DNA of 37,091 nt from NCBI GenBank assembly GCA_045116915.1, contig JBGUMQ010000087.1:1-37091 (forward strand), in the 5' to 3' direction. A program made the position numbers and the translations under genes. The notes beneath the pieces were generated by a model, which did no database searches, was not told the origin of the DNA, and saw nothing but the letters and a program-made list of their open reading frames with translations. The stretch comes from UBA9732 sp045116915 (GTDB lineage Bacteria; Spirochaetota; Spirochaetia; Sphaerochaetales; Sphaerochaetaceae). Positions 8,206-15,207 of the stretch are shown here, piece by piece (position 1 is the stretch's first letter; each line of letters starts with the position of its first letter).

Positions 8206-9218
8206 CCATGGCAGAGAACAAACAGGAAAAAGTACATCTTCTCAGTGTCCAGGACCTGCACACATCGTTCTTCACAGACAAGGGCGAGGTCCACGCGGTC
8301 AACGGCGTATCGTTCAACCTGGACCCGGGCGAGATACTGGGAATAGTAGGCGAGTCGGGCTCCGGAAAGAGCGTCACCGCCTATTCCATAATGCAGATAC
8401 TGGAGTCCACCGGAAGAGTCACCGGCGGAAGGATACTCTACAAGGGCGACGACCTGACCAAGTGGAACGAGAAGAAGCTCTCCGAGTTCCGCGGCAAGTG
8501 CGTCTCCATCATCTTCCAGGATCCGATGACCAGCCTGAACCCGGTGTTCACCATCGGCAACCAGCTGACCGAGGCCATCACGCTCCATACGGAGAAGCAG
8601 GGCAAGGAAGTCTGGGCCAGGGCGGTGGAGTTGCTGTCGCTGGTCGGTATCAACGAGCCCGAGCGCCGCATGCGCCAGTACCCGCACGAGCTTTCCGGCG
8701 GAATGCGCCAGCGCGTCATGATCGCCATGGCCCTTGCCTGCGAGCCGGATGTCCTGATAGCCGACGAGCCAACCACGGCTCTTGACGTCACCATCCAGGC
8801 CCAGATCCTGGAGCTGATCCAGGACCTGCAGAAGAAGCTGGGCATGGCCGTCATCCTGGTCACTCACGACCTTGGCGTCATAGCCGAGCTGTGCGACAAC
8901 ATCATAGTCATGTACGGCGGAAGCATCTGCGAGCGCGGAACCGCGGCCGAGATCTTCTACAATGCCCGCCATGAATACACCAAGGGCCTTCTGAGGTCCA
9001 TCCCCAACGTGAAGAACATGAAGGAGAAGCTCGTGCCCATAGCCGGAACCCCGATCAACATCCTGAACCTTCCCAAGGGATGCGCCTTCTGCGCCAGGTG
9101 CGAGAACTGCATGAAGATCTGCCTGGAGCAGAAGCCCATGGAGCTGGACATCAACGGGAACCACAAGGCGTCCTGCTGGATGAACGTCCGCGAAGCCTTT
9201 GAAGGAGGGTCTGTATGA
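8202..9218 (+). CDS. oppD: oligopeptide ABC transporter ATP-binding protein OppD
   Basis: This is one of the two ATPase subunits that power peptide uptake from the cytoplasmic face. Walker A (GESGSGKS) is at residues 50-57, the Q-loop segment IIFQDPMTSLNPV follows, the ABC signature is LSGGMRQR (about 165-172), Walker B is VLIADEPTTALD, and the switch histidine is in LVTHDLG. The C-terminal oligopeptide-transporter extension has the usual cysteine cluster (CAFCARCENCMKIC), which in related Opp/Dpp ATPases can hold an iron-sulfur cluster. Start and stop overlap both neighbours by ATGA. The catalytic residues all appear intact. Confidence 0.96.
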   Translation: MTMAENKQEKVHLLSVQDLHTSFFTDKGEVHAVNGVSFNLDPGEILGIVGESGSGKSVTAYSIMQILESTGRVTGGRILYKGDDLTKWNEKKLSEFRGKCVSIIFQDPMTSLNPVFTIGNQLTEAITLHTEKQGKEVWARAVELLSLVGINEPERRMRQYPHELSGGMRQRVMIAMALACEPDVLIADEPTTALDVTIQAQILELIQDLQKKLGMAVILVTHDLGVIAELCDNIIVMYGGSICERGTAAEIFYNARHEYTKGLLRSIPNVKNMKEKLVPIAGTPINILNLPKGCAFCARCENCMKICLEQKPMELDINGNHKASCWMNVREAFEGGSV

Positions 9219-10174
9219 GTGCACCGCTTGTGGAGGTGAAGAACCTCAAACAGTATTTCCCCATCAAGACCGGTTTCTTCAAGACCGAGTTCCTGAAAGC
9301 CGTCGACGATGTCTCATTCACGATAGGTGAGGGCGAAACATTGGGCCTTGTCGGCGAATCGGGCTGCGGAAAAACAACTGTCGGCCGCACGCTGCTACGC
9401 CTTTACGAGCCCACCGACGGCCATGTCATATTCCAGGGCGAGGAGGTCACGGACAAGAACATCCACAGCATGAGGCAGAAGATGCAGATGGTCTTCCAGG
9501 ACCCGTATTCGTCGCTGGACCCCAGGATGACCGTCGAGGACATCATCGGCGAGCCCCTGGATGTGCACAAGCTCTACGACAACAAGGCCGAGCGCCGCGA
9601 GAAGATCCTGACCCTGATGGAATATGTCGGACTGAACGCCGAGCATGCCACGCGCTATGCCCACGAGTTCTCCGGCGGCCAGAGGCAGAGGATCGGAATC
9701 GCCAGGGCCCTTGCCGTCAATCCCAAGTTCATCGTCTGCGACGAGCCGGTGTCCGCCCTGGATGTCTCGATCCAGGCGCAGGTGATCAACATGTTCGAGG
9801 AGCTCCAGGAGAAGCTGGGCGTGGCGTACCTTTTCATCGCCCACGACCTGCTGGTCGTGCACCACATCTCCAAGCGCATCGCCGTCATGTACCTGGGCAA
9901 GATCGTCGAGACCGGTACGGCGGACGACGTGAACTACACGTCCATCCACCCATACACGCAGTCGCTGATGTCGGCCGTCCCCATCCCGGATCCGGACTAC
10001 ACACGCCAGAGGCACAGGATAGTGCTCCAGGGCGATGTCCCCAGTCCGCTCAGGATGCCCACGGGCTGCCCGTTCAGGACCAGGTGCCGCTACGCATGCG
10101 AGCAGTGCGCGCAGGAGATGCCGCCGCTCACGGACCGCGGGAACGGCCACATGGTCGCCTGCTGGGTGAAATAG
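9215..10174 (+). CDS. oppF: oligopeptide ABC transporter ATP-binding protein OppF
   Basis: This is the second ATPase subunit, pairing with OppD. Walker A (GESGCGKTT) is at residues 47-55, followed by MVFQDPYSSLDPRMTV with the Q-loop, the signature FSGGQRQR, Walker B FIVCDEPVSALD and the switch region IAHDL. The C-terminal extension ends with the family cysteine motif (GCPFRTRCRYACEQC). The length of 319 aa is normal. Translation starts at an ATG overlapping the oppD stop (ATGA, 9215-9218), with GGAGGG upstream. A small hairpin separates its stop from the binding-protein gene 52 bases downstream. Confidence 0.96.
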   Translation: MSAPLVEVKNLKQYFPIKTGFFKTEFLKAVDDVSFTIGEGETLGLVGESGCGKTTVGRTLLRLYEPTDGHVIFQGEEVTDKNIHSMRQKMQMVFQDPYSSLDPRMTVEDIIGEPLDVHKLYDNKAERREKILTLMEYVGLNAEHATRYAHEFSGGQRQRIGIARALAVNPKFIVCDEPVSALDVSIQAQVINMFEELQEKLGVAYLFIAHDLLVVHHISKRIAVMYLGKIVETGTADDVNYTSIHPYTQSLMSAVPIPDPDYTRQRHRIVLQGDVPSPLRMPTGCPFRTRCRYACEQCAQEMPPLTDRGNGHMVACWVK

Positions 10175-10183
10175 GTAATCCAA

Positions 10184-10200
10184 GGTGTGCGTTGCACGCC
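10184..10200 (+). promoter_or_regulatory. intercistronic hairpin between oppF and the binding protein
   Basis: GGTGTGC (10184-10190) and GCACGCC (10194-10200) form a seven-pair stem with one G-U pair around a GTT loop. There is no T-run, so it is not a terminator. Such hairpins often protect the 3' or 5' end of processed mRNA and let the binding protein be made in excess; that role is an inference. Confidence 0.35.
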
Positions 10201-10226
10201 CGTAAATATCAAAGGAGAAAAATCGT

Positions 10227-11966
10227 ATGAAGAAAACAATTGCTATTCTTTTAGTGCTTGTTTCCCTGTGTTCCTTCGTCTTTGCGAAGGGTGCCGCCGA
10301 GGCAACCGCCAAAGTCGAGACAGCAGTCGAGGAGATCGTCGCCGAAGTCTACAAGGGCGAAAGCTATGTCGATCCCATCTCCGGCTGGGCAACCTATGAT
10401 GCCCTGATCGCCGCCATCAAGGCCGAGACGGACACAGCCAAGAGAACACAGATGATGCACGAGGCCGAGGACATCCTCATGAGCAACTGGTGTGTCATCC
10501 CCATCTACTACTACAACGACCTGTACATGCAGAAGAGCTATGTCAGCGGCGTCTATTCCAACCCGTTCGCAACCAAGTTCTTCCAGTATGCCACACTGTC
10601 CAACGGTTCCAAGACACTGCGCATCAACCTGGCTTCCGAGCCCGATTACCTTGATCCGGCTCTCAACAGCTCCGTCGACGGCGCCTGCCTTGCTTCCGCT
10701 GCCTTCGCAGGTCTGTACACCTACAACGCAGCCGGCGTCACGGCTCCCGCACTCGCCGAGGGTTACACGGTCTCAGCAGACGGCCTGACATACACCGTCA
10801 CACTGAAGAAGAACCTCAAGTGGTCCGATGGCTCCGCTCTCACGGCAGCCGACTTCGTCTACTCATGGAAGCGTGCAGTCGCTCCCGAGACAGCCGCCGA
10901 CTACGAGTACATGTTCAGCGGTTTCGACGGATACGCCGAGGGCAACCTCAACGTCGTCGCCCTGGATGACAACACACTGCAGTTCAAGCTCATCGCTCCG
11001 TGCGCATACATCGAGGACCTCATGGCATTCCCGACATTCTTCCCCGTCAAGCAGAGCGCCGTCGAGTCCTACGCCGACTGGCTCACAAGCCCGGGCGGAT
11101 GGTGCCAGGAAGCCGGTTTCGTCTCCAACGGACCGTTCGTCTGCACAGGATGGAACCACGATGTCTCGATGACATACGAGAAGAACCCGTACTACTGGGA
11201 TGCCGAGAACGTCAAGCTCGAGAAGCTCGAGTTCATGCTTTCCGCAGATGACAACGCCATCTACGCCGCATACAACGCAGGCAACCTCGACCTCATCGAC
11301 TCCGTCCCGACAGACGAGGTCGCGACACTGATCGCCTCCAACAACCCCGAGTTCCACGTTGTCGACGAGCTGGGAACATACTACGTCGCATTCAACGCAA
11401 AGAGCTCGCTCTTCGAGGGCAAGACTCCTGCACAGGCAGCCTGCATGAGAGAGGCCTTCTCCATCCTGATCGACCGTGACTACATCGTCGACAACATCGG
11501 ACAGACCGGACAGGTCGCAGCCAACGCCTTCATCCCGCTCGGAATGGCAGACGGAAACGGCGGCATCTTCAAGGAGACAGCCGAGGCCGGTTACTACGAT
11601 GCATACGCCATCAACAAGGACAATGCCGCTACAGTCGCAAAGGCCAAGGCACTCCTGGCAGCAGCCGGATACAAGTTCGGTGCCGACGGAAAGCTCTCCG
11701 CAGAGACTCCGATCAGCGTCACATACCTGACCAACCAGAGCTCCGGCCACATCGCCATCGCCGAGTCCGTCCAGCAGGACCTCGCTGTTGTCGGAATCAG
11801 CCTCTCGATCCAGGTCCAGGACTGGAACGTCTTCCTCGAGGAAAGGAAGAACGGCAACTTCGACTTCGCTCGTGAAGGCTGGATCGCAGACTTCAACGAC
11901 CCGATCAACATGCTCGAGATGTGGACCACCACATCCGGCAACAACGACTGCCAGTTCGGTCGCTGA
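10227..11966 (+). CDS. peptide-binding protein (SBP_bac_5/OppA family), apparently circularly permuted
   Basis: This is the extracytoplasmic solute receptor for the opp importer (579 aa). Residues 1-20 form a signal peptide (cleavage likely at VFA/KGAAEA). Residues 53-122 (YDALIAAIKAETD, MHEAEDILM, CVIPIYYYNDLYMQKSYVSGVY) match the extreme C-terminal tail of OppA proteins; E. coli OppA ends with the equivalent AFDSIM...KAEQQL...AIVPVYYYVNARLVKPWVGGY. A short TLSNGS linker follows. The normal N-terminal start of the mature domain (LRINLASEPDYLDPALNSS) comes only at about residue 131. The protein then runs through WSDGSALTAADFVYSWKR to GWIADFNDPINMLEMWTTT and stops at NNDCQFGR, exactly where the moved tail would begin. 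No frameshift is visible. AAAGGAG precedes the ATG. The family is certain; the permutation is read directly from the order of segments. Confidence 0.93.
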   Translation: MKKTIAILLVLVSLCSFVFAKGAAEATAKVETAVEEIVAEVYKGESYVDPISGWATYDALIAAIKAETDTAKRTQMMHEAEDILMSNWCVIPIYYYNDLYMQKSYVSGVYSNPFATKFFQYATLSNGSKTLRINLASEPDYLDPALNSSVDGACLASAAFAGLYTYNAAGVTAPALAEGYTVSADGLTYTVTLKKNLKWSDGSALTAADFVYSWKRAVAPETAADYEYMFSGFDGYAEGNLNVVALDDNTLQFKLIAPCAYIEDLMAFPTFFPVKQSAVESYADWLTSPGGWCQEAGFVSNGPFVCTGWNHDVSMTYEKNPYYWDAENVKLEKLEFMLSADDNAIYAAYNAGNLDLIDSVPTDEVATLIASNNPEFHVVDELGTYYVAFNAKSSLFEGKTPAQAACMREAFSILIDRDYIVDNIGQTGQVAANAFIPLGMADGNGGIFKETAEAGYYDAYAINKDNAATVAKAKALLAAAGYKFGADGKLSAETPISVTYLTNQSSGHIAIAESVQQDLAVVGISLSIQVQDWNVFLEERKNGNFDFAREGWIADFNDPINMLEMWTTTSGNNDCQFGR

Positions 11967-11989
11967 TCGCAATAGGTCGATGCCTCACA

Positions 11990-12018
11990 GGGCTGTCACT
12001 CAGGTGGCAGCCCTTTTT
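11990..12018 (+). terminator. rho-independent terminator of the opp operon
   Basis: GGGCTGTCAC (11990-11999) and GTGGCAGCCC (12004-12013) form a ten-pair stem with one G-U pair around a TCAG loop, followed by TTTTTGTT. It lies 24 bases after the binding-protein stop. A close copy occurs at 14115-14145. Confidence 0.85.
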
Positions 12019-12028
12019 GTTATATCAA

Positions 12029-12114
12029 GGGGGTACGGGGAGTACGAGGAGTACGACGAAACCTTACCAGTACGACGAGTACGAGGAGTACGGGGAGTAC
12101 GACCAGTACGAGCA
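12029..12114. repeat. array of 9-base GTACG units (copy 1)
   Basis: Eight units of the form GTACG followed by four bases ending in A occur at 12033-12059 (three units) and 12070-12114 (five units), separated by AACCTTACCA. The variant order is GGGA, AGGA, ACGA, spacer, ACGA, AGGA, GGGA, ACCA, AGCA, so the first six read as a mirror series. The units are too short and have no spacers of CRISPR type. Open frames through it are low-complexity (YGEYEEYDE or VRGVRGV) and have no start of their own, so I treat it as non-coding. Confidence 0.7.
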
Positions 12115-12118
12115 ATGA

Positions 12119-12142
12119 ATTGTACCCCAAAAAGTAGACACT
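12119..12142. repeat. IS-end-like sequence (copy 1)
   Basis: TTGTACCCCAAAAAGTAGACA resembles terminal repeats of IS3-type elements as I remember them, and it is partly repeated as ATACCCCAGGAAGTAGACA at 14196-14214. No intact transposase lies between the two copies. It marks the left edge of an AT-rich island. Confidence 0.35.
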
Positions 12143-12286
12143 AAATCGCAAGGAAATATTGGATACACACTGTCGACAGTCTATTTCAAAAAAGCTTAAT
12201 ATTTAATAAGTAAAACTGCAAATTTAAGCTTGGTTAAAACCACTGGAAGTGTTATCATTATCTATGGATAGGGAAAAGGGGTGAAA
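12143..12286 (+). promoter_or_regulatory. AT-rich upstream region of the DUF4417 gene with promoter and palindrome
   Basis: This is non-coding and clearly richer in A/T than the flanks. It holds a perfect 12-base palindrome ACTGTCGACAGT at 12169-12180 and a candidate promoter TTGGTT (12230-12235) - 17 bases - TATCAT (12253-12258). Two AAGCTT sites flank the middle. AAAAGGGG before the ATG at 12287 is the ribosome-binding site. The palindrome could be an operator, but only its symmetry supports that. Confidence 0.4.
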
Positions 12287-13024
12287 ATGTCTGCAAGCAA
12301 GAACAAGACATCAATGAAGACTTTTGGTGTAAAGAACCCTGCCATTATCACAGACGGCTGCAATCCCGAACTGGTGAAGGATGCCGTCTTTGATGGTCGG
12401 TTCCAAATCCCTGTCATCCGTGCTCCGGAACAGATTGCTGTTCCCAAAGCGATGTGTCCCTTCAGTATGAGGGATAAGGTTGTTGAGAATCAGTTTGCAC
12501 TTTGTTTTTACGAGAATGACATAGAGTTCTCAGAGTTCATAAGGGATCCGGATTCTTTTGTAAAGAAACTGAAGAAGTTTCAGGCTGTGATAAGCCCTGA
12601 TGCCTCGATGTTCTGGGACGCTCCTTTCTCCGCTCAGGTAATCAACAAGTATCGGAACCATGCCATAGCCCACTATCTTCAAAAGAAGGGTGTTTACGTG
12701 ATTCCAAATGTCAGATGGGGAGATGAGAGGACCTACACAACGGAAGTGTTTCCGGAACCTTTGGCTTTCATGGGCTTTGAGAAACACAGCATTGTAAGTA
12801 TCGGGTCATACGGGCTTGTGAAGACAGCCGAGGAGAAGAGACACTTCAAGGCGGGACTTGAGGCCATGCTCGAATATCTTGAACCGGAGGTTGTGCTGGT
12901 GTATGGATCGATGCCTGACAGCATATTCACCAGCCACATCAGGTTTCTATCCCAGTTCTATCAGTATCCTGACTGGACGACATACATGAGGAAGCTCCGC
13001 AAAGAGATTGTCATCGAGGGATAA
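12287..13024 (+). CDS. DUF4417 domain-containing protein
   Basis: This 245-residue soluble protein is recognised as DUF4417 from segments typical of that family: VISPDASMFWDAPFSAQVINKYRNHAIAHYLQ, the VIPNVRWGDERTY stretch, SIGSYGLVKTAEEKRHFKAGLEAML and a late VVLVYGSMPDSIF. DUF4417 proteins occur mainly in Firmicutes genomes, plasmids and prophages; their biochemical role is not known. A GTG two codons upstream is possible, but the ATG at 12287 is better placed after AAGGGG. Codon use is much less G/C-biased than in the opp genes, which together with the flanking repeats suggests recent transfer. Two further genes follow at once (6-base gap, then an ATGA overlap), so the three are probably an operon. 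Confidence 0.8.
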   Translation: MSASKNKTSMKTFGVKNPAIITDGCNPELVKDAVFDGRFQIPVIRAPEQIAVPKAMCPFSMRDKVVENQFALCFYENDIEFSEFIRDPDSFVKKLKKFQAVISPDASMFWDAPFSAQVINKYRNHAIAHYLQKKGVYVIPNVRWGDERTYTTEVFPEPLAFMGFEKHSIVSIGSYGLVKTAEEKRHFKAGLEAMLEYLEPEVVLVYGSMPDSIFTSHIRFLSQFYQYPDWTTYMRKLRKEIVIEG

Positions 13025-13030
13025 TGAATC

Positions 13031-13519
13031 ATGGGAAGCGGACTCAGTACGAAATATGTTTTGCACACGTATCATGGTGTGCTGGAAGTCGGAGAGTCGG
13101 AACAAGAATATCGGAGAGTGTTCGATGAGGATTATCTGGATGAGTTCTGCAGGGATATGATTGAACGTCCGAAGGTGGAGGGCAGTTCCATAGATGGAAA
13201 CTACCTGAAAGTTCAGGACAAGTACCCGTTGAGGACAGGAGGGAATCTGGGCCAAAAGACGGATCATCCTGGGTACAATAACTATTATAGCGATAATCCG
13301 ATTAAAGATGCGATGGATATGTATTCGGATCTTTCATACGGTAGCGTTACTCAAGTAAGGGAAGATGTTGTTTTCTCAAAATTCGAAGATGGTGATATAA
13401 TATCATTCCGTCCTTATACTTCAACTGCCGGTAGTCCGGCAGTTGATGTTCATGTTTTTAACTCAAAGATTTTGAGATGGCAGCGTATCCATTTTCTGTT
13501 ATGGGAGTCTATAAAATGA
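13031..13519 (+). CDS. unknown protein, second gene of the DUF4417 island
   Basis: I do not recognise this 162-residue protein. It begins MGSGLSTKYV, has no signal peptide or membrane segment, and ends with aromatic, basic residues (KILRWQRIHFLLWESIK). The middle contains LRTGGNLGQKTDHPGYNNYYSDNP, a glycine/aspartate/tyrosine-rich stretch that could be a small effector or nuclease-like core, but no family motif is certain. It starts 6 bases after DUF4417 and overlaps the following gene by ATGA at 13516-13519. The base composition is AT-rich like the rest of the island. A toxin paired with the next gene is one hypothesis; the sequence alone does not establish it. Confidence 0.65.
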   Translation: MGSGLSTKYVLHTYHGVLEVGESEQEYRRVFDEDYLDEFCRDMIERPKVEGSSIDGNYLKVQDKYPLRTGGNLGQKTDHPGYNNYYSDNPIKDAMDMYSDLSYGSVTQVREDVVFSKFEDGDIISFRPYTSTAGSPAVDVHVFNSKILRWQRIHFLLWESIK

Positions 13520-14085
13520 ATATTAGTGTGAATGCCGGTTTTACAGAGGACATGTTGAAGACTCTTTCATTAATGAAAGGAAAAACACTGAAGTCAATTT
13601 GCGGAGTGTTCTTCCATTCCCTATATGAATCATTTGACGATGTGAGACTGGTTTTTGGCCAATTTGCAATAGATGTAAGTTGCAATTCCCATGTTGAGCC
13701 GCTCATAAGTTATGACAACAAGATAATCTACGAAGATGTATCATATTTCAGCTGCGCAAAAAGAAGACTGTCTGAAAAGTATGTTCCTTTGGCCAATAAC
13801 AAACCAGTCTCCTTCATAGTGAATGAACATGTTTCTGAAGTTGTATTGGTAAGAGACGACATAAATGTCAGCAATGGTGAACACTATCTGGTCGACCGTG
13901 CATTTACCATCAAAACATCCGAAAAGGCCTACACTCTCTTTAGAAAAGAAATAATAGATGAAAGAATTTACATCTCCATCTCTGATAAAATTGAAGGATT
14001 TCAATCAATAAAGGAGGTTAAGGATTCTTGGGATGGAGAAGGTCGATACTCGGTGGATATAGATCGTAAGTTCCTTTTTCTGTGA
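13516..14085 (+). CDS. unknown protein, third gene of the DUF4417 island (possible immunity-like partner)
   Basis: This 189-residue soluble protein has no family I can name. The frame is open back to 13477, but the ATG at 13516 overlaps the preceding stop (ATGA), which marks it as the coupled start and gives MNISVNAGFTEDML. It contains an early LKSICGVFFHSLYESFDDVRLVFGQFAIDVS segment, a two-strand pattern that resembles the general look of small immunity or beta-rich accessory proteins, followed by YEDVSYFSCAKRR and a charged C-terminus. It is the last gene before a terminator at 14115-14145. Coupling to the preceding gene suggests that the two products are needed in matched amounts; the pair may be effector and protector, which is an inference. 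Confidence 0.65.
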   Translation: MNISVNAGFTEDMLKTLSLMKGKTLKSICGVFFHSLYESFDDVRLVFGQFAIDVSCNSHVEPLISYDNKIIYEDVSYFSCAKRRLSEKYVPLANNKPVSFIVNEHVSEVVLVRDDINVSNGEHYLVDRAFTIKTSEKAYTLFRKEIIDERIYISISDKIEGFQSIKEVKDSWDGEGRYSVDIDRKFLFL

Positions 14086-14114
14086 TGACAGATATGGCAT
14101 TGTTCACTTAAATG

Positions 14115-14145
14115 GCTGTCACTTCGGTGGCAGCTCTTTTGTTTT
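14115..14145 (+). terminator. rho-independent terminator of the DUF4417 island
   Basis: GCTGTCAC (14115-14122), a TTCG tetraloop and GTGGCAGC (14127-14134) are followed by TCTTTTGTTTT. Stem and arrangement are nearly the same as in the terminator at 11990-12018, so it is part of the duplicated flanking module. Confidence 0.85.
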
Positions 14146-14158
14146 GTCCGGGAAGGGG

Positions 14159-14214
14159 TACGAGGAGTACGCGGGAGTACGACGAATCCTTACGAAATAC
14201 CCCAGGAAGTAGAC
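14159..14214. repeat. GTACG units and IS-end-like sequence (copy 2)
   Basis: Three GTACG units (GTACGAGGA, a ten-base GTACGCGGGA, GTACGACGA) are followed by ATCCTTAC and ATACCCCAGGAAGTAGACA. This mirrors copy 1 in the same order and orientation: terminator, GTACG units, an A-CCTTAC spacer, then CCCCA--AAGTAGACA. Copy 1 has five extra units. The two copies bracket the DUF4417 genes as imperfect direct repeats. Confidence 0.7.
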
Positions 14215-14218
14215 AGGT

Positions 14219-15193
14219 TCAGGAAAAGTAGCCGTCAGAGATCAGGGACTCGAGCACCATGCACTCGCGGTCGATGGAGAGGGAGGCGAAGGGGTCGGAG
14301 TAGGAGGCCGATGCCCTGGAGGCTCTGATTGCCTCGCGCGGGTCGACGAATTCAAGGACGTAGCCGTTTTCCGACTCCGACCGGGTCAGTTGCTGGCTGA
14401 CGGGCTTATCCTCGGCCTCGCAGATGTAGTAGAAGTTGTCCTGGCAGTAGCGGTCGCCCCTGCGGCTTCTCTGCGTTCTGGTGACCAGACCATACGGCTT
14501 TGCCGTCTCCGGCCTGACGACAAGACCTGATTCCTCACGTACTTCACGCACAAGCGTCTGGATTTTGGTCTCGGCTCCTTCCGATCCTCCGCCGGGGAAC
14601 TTGTAGTATCCGAATCTTGTCACGTGCGCCATGGCGATTTTGCCGTTACGTATGATGATTCCTCTCACGGAATGCCTGTTGCGGATGGGGTCGCTATCCG
14701 AATAATCCTTGCGGTCGAGGTCGAACAGCGTCCTCATGTCATGCAGCAGGACCTTGTAGATCCTGACGCGTCTGGAGCCCCTCTGATACTGCTCGGTATC
14801 CGCAGGCACATCCGTCTCATCGATGAGCATTCCGCCGGCAAGACGGATGGTACGGTCGGAGGCCTCGTTGTCAGGGCTGCAGGTTATGAGAACATGATCC
14901 ATATCATGCATGACCGCAAGAGTGAAGAGCAATTTGCAGGCTTTGGCCGCATAGCGGTGGCCGCGGAAGGCTTCATCGACCCCGTAGCCGATGTTTCCGC
15001 CGTACCAGGTCAGCCTGTTGTGGCCGACGCGCAGGCTGATACGGCCCGCAACAGTGCCGTCGGGCAGTGCGATATCGTACTTGTAGGCCGGCACATAGCC
15101 CTTCGCAGGATCGGCTTCCGTGGTCTCCCTCAGTACCAGTCTTAGCTCATCATTGTATAGGTCCGGGTTGTGGATCAACGTGGTATTGTTCAT
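14219..15193 (-). CDS. GNAT acetyltransferase fused to a Nudix hydrolase
   Basis: This is a two-domain cytoplasmic enzyme of 324 aa. The N-terminal half (about 1-150) is a GNAT fold with GYGVDEAFRGHRYAAKACKLL as the acetyl-CoA-binding loop, and LITCSPDNEASDRTIRLAGG as the usual asparagine-containing strand. The C-terminal half contains a perfect Nudix box, G-x5-E-x7-REVREESGL, in GGGSEGAETKIQTLVREVREESGLV; Nudix enzymes cleave nucleoside diphosphates linked to another group. Substrates cannot be predicted. The frame allows a GTG at 15211 that overlaps the upstream gene's stop (GTGA), and ATGs at 15199 and 15193. I chose 15193 because AAGGGA is spaced correctly before it; the coupled GTG is a real alternative. 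Confidence 0.88.
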   Translation of the reverse strand: MNNTTLIHNPDLYNDELRLVLRETTEADPAKGYVPAYKYDIALPDGTVAGRISLRVGHNRLTWYGGNIGYGVDEAFRGHRYAAKACKLLFTLAVMHDMDHVLITCSPDNEASDRTIRLAGGMLIDETDVPADTEQYQRGSRRVRIYKVLLHDMRTLFDLDRKDYSDSDPIRNRHSVRGIIIRNGKIAMAHVTRFGYYKFPGGGSEGAETKIQTLVREVREESGLVVRPETAKPYGLVTRTQRSRRGDRYCQDNFYYICEAEDKPVSQQLTRSESENGYVLEFVDPREAIRASRASASYSDPFASLSIDRECMVLESLISDGYFS

Positions 15194-15207
15194 GTCCATA
15201 TCCCTTA

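Noticed and set aside
12029..12114. A CRISPR array
   Set aside because: Units are 9 bases, contiguous and without unique spacers, and no cas gene is present.
11788..12144. A 118-codon frame running into the GTACG array
   Set aside because: It overlaps the end of the binding-protein gene in another frame, passes through the terminator and ends in repeat-encoded low-complexity residues.
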